DNA of 64,000 bases. Origin: Planctomycetota bacterium (GTDB lineage: Bacteria; Planctomycetota; Planctomycetia; Pirellulales; Pirellulaceae). Under the pieces are notes generated by a model. It saw only the letters and a list, made by a program, of their open reading frames with translations. It searched no databases and was not told the origin of the DNA. The position numbers and the translations under genes are program-made. Positions 59,934-64,000 of this stretch are shown piece after piece. Where the stretch lies: assembly GCA_963204915.1 (NCBI GenBank), contig CAUJHS010000060.1:1-64000 (forward strand). Reading direction: 5' to 3'. Each line of letters starts with the position of its first letter. Positions within the stretch are counted from its first letter, which is position 1.

Positions 59934-61631
59934 ATGGCCGATCCAGTTTGGCGAACGATCAGCTTCACCCGCGTCATCTCTTTTGTGGTGCTCGTGACGA
60001 TCATCGTGATCATCGGCATCTTGTTTTACCGCGTGATGGCGAACTTCCTGTTGCCGCTGTTTCTCGCGGCGTTGTTGGTCGTCATCTTTCGGCCGATGCA
60101 CCACTGGTTACTCGTGCGATGCGGCGGTCGGCAGCGTTTGGCGGCAGGCTTGACTACCGCGGCGATTCTGTTGATCGTGCTGGTTCCGTTAGGATTGGTG
60201 ACGTTTTTCGCTATTTCGGAGGGCGCCTCGCTGGCGACCGAAGTCGACGTGCGCATGATGCGCGAACGATTTGGCAAGTTCCGTGAGCGCCTAGGCCTGA
60301 ACTCACCTTATATCGAACCGCTGCAAAGAATTGACGTCGGCCTGTATGAATTGGAGCACAACACGGCGCTGCCCATTGAATCGCAAGAGATCTTGGTTGA
60401 ACGGCTTTTAGAGCGCGTCCATCAAATCGAAGATCAGATTGAGCAGGGTCCAGCGGGACAGTTGGTCGAGGACGCGCACGAGGACAGTACGTCTCCCACA
60501 GCGGTCAAGCACGAGCAAGACGCTGCAACTCCAACGTCAGCCGTGGAGCCTGCGCTCGATGAAGCCGCTCGGGCGTTTCTGGATCGCTACCGGGAACTTA
60601 TCGCGCCATTGAAGGATTCGTTGCTCGCCATGCAGAGCGCGCCATTGGGTTCGTTGGATCGAGAACGCGCCCTTACCGATGCCCAACTCGCATTGCGGCG
60701 GGTCAAGCAACATTTGCTTGGCGGGCCCTTTCATGCCTGGCTGAAACAGATGGCCAACCCCAGCGAAGACGAGTTGCGTCAGATTCGTGGGTTAGCCTTT
60801 GCCCGCGTGCAAGGAGGAATCGTCGCCTGGAGCGCCGCCACGGGAGCTGTGAGCGCCCGGTTCATTATCGGTCTGGTGATCATGATCGTTGCGCTCTACT
60901 TTTTCCTGGTCGATGGCCCCGCCATGCTAACCGATTTGATGCGTCTCTCTCCGCTGGATGATCAATACGAGAATGAACTGCTCACCGAGTTCGTGAAGAT
61001 CAGCCGCGCGGTGGTGGTGGCTACGTTACTTTCAGCCGTGGTGCAAGCCTTTCTGGCGGGGGTTGGATTCTGGGCGGCTGGCGTCCACGCCGTCTTTCTG
61101 CTTTCGTTGCTCACGGGACTGTTCGCGCTCATTCCCTTTGTAGGCGCAGCCACCGTTTGGGTTCCTGTGGTGTTATGGTTGTTTTTCTACGAGGAGCGCA
61201 CCACCGCCGCGGTGATACTCGCCATTTATGGCGCGTGCATCGTGTCGACTTCGGACAACGTGGTTAAAGCAATCGTTCTTCACGGCCAGTCTCGCCTGCA
61301 TCCGCTTTTGGCGTTATTAAGCATCTTGGGCGGCGTGGCGGCAGTCGGCCCCATCGGTATTCTGGTGGGTCCGATGGTCGTCGTCTTTCTTCAGGCGCTG
61401 CTTAACATTTTGCATCGAGAACTGGCGTCGATGGATCATACCGACGCGGCTCTGTCGCCAGCGGCCGACTCCGCCAGCGGCGCAGCCTCGAATGGTGGTT
61501 CGCCACCGGTACCGCCGCGCAACCCATTGGCTGAAGACGCGGCTGCCTCTTCCAAAGATGTTCAGCGCAATACAACAAGTCCGCCGGCCGGCGCTACAAG
61601 CAAACCAAGCCGCCGACGCAAGAAGCGTTGA
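59934..61631 (+). CDS. AI-2E family transporter with large inserts
   Basis: 565 residues, longer than the usual about 350. N-terminal helices (FVVLVTIIVIIGILFY, FLLPLFLAALLVVIF), then an unusual insert of about 170 residues (about 105-275, acidic and charged) replacing the short loop, and the standard core GLVIMIVALYFFLVDGP, VVATLLSAVVQAFLAGVGFW and GAATVWVPVVLWLF. A Pro/Ala-rich, basic C-terminal tail (KPSRRRKKR) follows. Family members export small molecules, with AI-2 in one case, or act as Na+/H+ antiporters; function here is unknown. Confidence 0.88.
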   Translation: MADPVWRTISFTRVISFVVLVTIIVIIGILFYRVMANFLLPLFLAALLVVIFRPMHHWLLVRCGGRQRLAAGLTTAAILLIVLVPLGLVTFFAISEGASLATEVDVRMMRERFGKFRERLGLNSPYIEPLQRIDVGLYELEHNTALPIESQEILVERLLERVHQIEDQIEQGPAGQLVEDAHEDSTSPTAVKHEQDAATPTSAVEPALDEAARAFLDRYRELIAPLKDSLLAMQSAPLGSLDRERALTDAQLALRRVKQHLLGGPFHAWLKQMANPSEDELRQIRGLAFARVQGGIVAWSAATGAVSARFIIGLVIMIVALYFFLVDGPAMLTDLMRLSPLDDQYENELLTEFVKISRAVVVATLLSAVVQAFLAGVGFWAAGVHAVFLLSLLTGLFALIPFVGAATVWVPVVLWLFFYEERTTAAVILAIYGACIVSTSDNVVKAIVLHGQSRLHPLLALLSILGGVAAVGPIGILVGPMVVVFLQALLNILHRELASMDHTDAALSPAADSASGAASNGGSPPVPPRNPLAEDAAASSKDVQRNTTSPPAGATSKPSRRRKKR

Positions 61632-61749
61632 TTCACCACATGAACGCCGATTCTCCGCAGTTCGGAAAACAGGCCGAGCGCTGAACCACGCTCGCAAAAA
61701 TGCATTTGACCAAATTCGACCAAACTGTAAGCAGTGCAATTGGTCTGTT

Positions 61750-62250
61750 CTATTCGTGATCGGCGTGGCCGGCGTGGTTTAGCATTTCACGGCAGGCTTT
61801 TTCACACTTGCGGCATTCCTCGGCGCACTTTTTCATGTGAGGATCGTCAGGAAACTGTTCACAGGCTTTAGCACATCGCGCACAGGCTTCCGCGCAGGCC
61901 TTGCAAATCGTATCCGAGAAAGGTCCTTGCCGCGAAACAATTTCGGCCGCCGCAGCGCAGTGTGTGGCGCAGTCTTGACAGGTGCGAAGTGTCTTTAGAT
62001 GTTCTTTATGACCTTGGGCGACAAGGTGGGCGCAATGCGTCGAGCAAGCTTCGCAGGCGCGATGGCAGTCGCTGCATGCCCTGGCGCATGCTTCGAACAT
62101 AGCGGCATGCTGCGCATGGCCAGCGTTGGACGCTGACGCAGCCCGGTTGGCTTCCTGTGCGCCAGGTTGGTCGTCTTGTGCAATCAGAATCGCGCCGCCA
62201 AGGCTCAGCAAAGCCAGGGTCATCAACGCGGGAAGGGCGGCCTTTTTCAT
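61750..62250 (-). CDS. Exported Csp-like four-helix bundle copper-binding protein
   Basis: 166 residues with a signal peptide (LLSLGGAILIAQ). The mature protein has many C-x3-C and C-x2-C pairs on helices: CARACSDCHRACEACSTHC, CQDCATHC, CKACAEACARCAKAC and CAEECRKCEKAC, with His-rich ends (NAGHAQHA, HAGHADHE). This is the DUF326/Csp fold that fills its bundle core with Cu(I). Its export resembles methanotroph Csp1. It pairs functionally with the Cys-rich exported proteins at 21705-22646. Copper storage or resistance is inferred. Confidence 0.9.
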   Translation of the reverse strand: MKKAALPALMTLALLSLGGAILIAQDDQPGAQEANRAASASNAGHAQHAAMFEACARACSDCHRACEACSTHCAHLVAQGHKEHLKTLRTCQDCATHCAAAAEIVSRQGPFSDTICKACAEACARCAKACEQFPDDPHMKKCAEECRKCEKACREMLNHAGHADHE

Positions 62251-62598
62251 GTCCAGGCACCTCGAATGCGGAAGGTAGGGGAAGGGAGTTCCTCACAATC
62301 CGCAGTCCGAACTATGGACGATGAAGCCGTGACGCGTAGCTCGAATGAAGTGACGCGCCTGAGTGCTCAAGGCTCTCGATGATCGGACCGCGAACCGATG
62401 ACGATGAGCTCAAAAGGCGTGCAAAAAACATGCCAGCGTTATAAAAGGCCCTGTTAAGGGCCGCCCCGTGTGAGCTTTACACAATTACGTGGAAAGGCGG
62501 CGGTCGCTGCGGGCGAGCTTATGCCCGCATGGGGAAGGCATCAGAACCGGATTGCCGAAGGCGTCACTGAGCGCCCTCGGCAGTCGTCGAGTGTACCC
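62251..62598. other. Intergenic region with terminator and copper gene promoter region
   Basis: No gene is supported here. It carries the terminator at 62447-62462 of the VWA gene and the upstream part of the Csp-like gene. I could not recognise a promoter or a CsoR/CueR-type operator with confidence. Confidence 0.4.
62447..62462 (-). terminator. Hairpin terminator of the VWA gene
   Basis: GGCCCT (62447-62452), loop GTTA, AGGGCC (62457-62462). On the minus strand it is followed by TTTTAT, so it fits as a terminator about 136 bases after the stop of the VWA protein. Confidence 0.7.
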
Positions 62599-64000
62599 TT
62601 ACTGCACCAGCTTGAGCGGACGAGCGCCAGCGACTTGACGAAACACTTCTTCCAAATCCTCTTCGTACTCCGCGACACTTTGCCCTCCGGGCACGTTGAA
62701 GTGGACTCCGCCCGTCATATCGGCCACTTGTTGCATCAGCGCGGTATCGGCGCCGGCGCCGACGCTAATCGTGACGATTGGTATTTCGGCCGCCGCCGCC
62801 GCCGTGGCTTGTTGCAGCACATATGATCGAGCATATGATTCGTTATACGGGCGATTCGCAATGCCGTCCGTCATGAGGATCATTAGCTTGAGCGCTCCGG
62901 TTCGTCCATTATCGGTAAGCTCTTTCAGACCAACGCGCATTCCCGCGCCAATATTGGTGTAGTGATCATAGTGACCGGCTTGCCGCTGGCGTGAAATCGT
63001 TTCGATCAAAGACATATTAGTCGTCAGACCGCTTTCCAGAATGGCATCGCTCGACGACGACGTATAGACGGCCAACCCGAGCCGGTCCTCCGAGTTCATC
63101 TCTTGCAGGAACGAAAGCAGTACGGTCACGCCGTTCTTGAGCGCCGTAATGGGCTGCTCGCTCGTCTTCCACAAGTCCGGCGTTTCGCTGTACATGGGCT
63201 TCGATTCCAGCAAGTAGTTCACCCACGTCAGGTAGCCGTACTTTTTGCGGTATCCCGCGTTGTTGATCGTGGCGTCGTTGATCACGTAGTCGATATAGCT
63301 ATTCCAACTTCCCGAAGGATAAGGCCACGCGACGTTGCTGATTTTGAGCGTGTTCTTAATCGTCGTTTTGTTTGTGGACGAAATATACACGGGCGTCCAC
63401 TGCATGATGCCGAACGTTGGCGAGCCCAGCTCTTGATAAATCTGTTTGAGGTTCGCCTCGACGGCGGTTCGCCCTAGAACCCCAATGGCGCCAAGCTCGC
63501 TGTCATCGTTCATCGATGCGGAGTAATCCAGCACCAGAACCATATCGCGCGGACGGTAACTCGCCACGGCGCTCGCTTCGGCTGAAAAGTTCTTGCGACC
63601 CAAAACAGGAGCAAAAAACAGGTTCTGTTGCGGGCGTTTGAGAGTCACACGCATGGCCGAAGGCAAATTCTCGCCCAGGATGAAGCTCCGCGAGTTGTCA
63701 TCCCAGTGGCCAAATTCGATGTTGGCGTCGACGCCTTGTACGGCTTTCCCGCCGACGAGATTCATCTCCGCGTAGCGCCGCGCCTCGGTTTCTGCGGCGG
63801 CGGCGCCATTTACCAATTCGCCGACGCCTGCGAGGACGGCCGAATCGGATGCACGCTGCAGTTCTGTGCGGACTACCATGATGTAGCCCAAGTCAATCGC
63901 GAAGGCGAGAGCCGCCATCATGACGATCATAAAGATCGCCGACAGCACTAGAATGTTACCTCGCCGCGAGGAGGGGCTGCGCCAGCGATCGGACCATTGG
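62599..64000 (-). CDS. TadG-like pilus-assembly VWA protein (5' end outside window)
   Basis: Open from the right edge to 62599: at least 466 residues. RRGNILVLSAIFMIVMMAAL is the TadE/TadG N-terminal helix with RRG motif; the start lies beyond 64000. A VWA domain follows: MIDAS DYSASMND, the Thr/Asp of LMTDGIANRP, and ELQRASDSAVLAG in the N-terminal region. VWA-TadG proteins are thought to act in Flp/Tad pilus assembly or surface adhesion. No other tad genes lie in the window. A terminator follows it. Confidence 0.88.
   Translation of the reverse strand, partial: QWSDRWRSPSSRRGNILVLSAIFMIVMMAALAFAIDLGYIMVVRTELQRASDSAVLAGVGELVNGAAAAETEARRYAEMNLVGGKAVQGVDANIEFGHWDDNSRSFILGENLPSAMRVTLKRPQQNLFFAPVLGRKNFSAEASAVASYRPRDMVLVLDYSASMNDDSELGAIGVLGRTAVEANLKQIYQELGSPTFGIMQWTPVYISSTNKTTIKNTLKISNVAWPYPSGSWNSYIDYVINDATINNAGYRKKYGYLTWVNYLLESKPMYSETPDLWKTSEQPITALKNGVTVLLSFLQEMNSEDRLGLAVYTSSSSDAILESGLTTNMSLIETISRQRQAGHYDHYTNIGAGMRVGLKELTDNGRTGALKLMILMTDGIANRPYNESYARSYVLQQATAAAAAEIPIVTISVGAGADTALMQQVADMTGGVHFNVPGGQSVAEYEEDLEEVFRQVAGARPLKLVQ

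Noticed and set aside
1-64000. CRISPR array or rRNA operon
   Set aside because: No regularly spaced direct repeats and no rRNA-like sequence were seen by eye.

Overview
This is a GC-rich window from a planctomycete chromosome, most likely of the Pirellulales type. The lineage call rests on gene families: two DUF1559 prepilin-like proteins with the terminal HPGG...DG signature, a Tat-exported DUF1501 protein, a very large PVC-type PQQ-dehydrogenase/cytochrome c fusion, secreted Cys-rich proteins, small lysine-rich histone-like proteins, an EF-Tu with an altered effector loop, and an lpxD-lpxI lipid A pair. No rRNA and no CRISPR array were seen. One tRNA, tRNA-Ser(GCU), is present.

Layout. 1-11000 is an accessory zone. 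It holds an IS630-type transposase tail, an exported glycosidase-like/DUF1559/lipoprotein operon, the 3' end of a group II intron (HNH maturase tail plus domains V and VI), two copies of a 145-bp inverted-repeat element, an IS701 fragment, several hairpin repeats and small hypothetical genes. 11160-21100 is a housekeeping-like stretch: a sigma-70 factor, a PQQ sugar dehydrogenase-like protein, deoC, a FemAB/BioF2-type acetyltransferase, a PIN-PhoH ATPase, a PP2C phosphatase, a coiled-coil exported protein and a histone H1-like protein. 21600-23540 carries Cys-rich exported proteins and a HEAT-repeat lipoprotein. 23776-27360 is a fatty acid beta-oxidation pair (FadJ-like and thiolase). 27900-28840 is a degraded toxin-antitoxin pair and a zinc-ribbon gene with an in-frame TGA. 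29174-30945 is aqpZ plus a dipeptide epimerase, translationally coupled. 31100-36486 is a TetR-controlled RND efflux operon with a clear promoter and operator. 36580-39564 is the PVC-type heme protein.

39596-41556 is lpxD-lpxI. 41748-44336 is an exported conserved protein, then rpmA and obgE, with an intrinsic terminator only 28 nt ahead of rpmA. 45213-48131, on the minus strand, is serS, terminator, tRNA-Ser and an EF-Tu paralogue. 48343-51786 has an M20 peptidase, clpS and mtaB.

51904-55683 is a tightly overlapping three-gene operon: an asparagine-synthetase-like ligase without the catalytic Cys, a radical SAM enzyme and a halogenase-like FAD oxidoreductase, with a convergent SDR gene. It is the best candidate here for an undescribed pathway. 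The end of the window holds a YbaK deacylase, DUF1501, a zinc-ribbon/DUF1559 fusion, an AI-2E-type transporter, a Csp-type copper-binding protein and a truncated TadG-like VWA protein.
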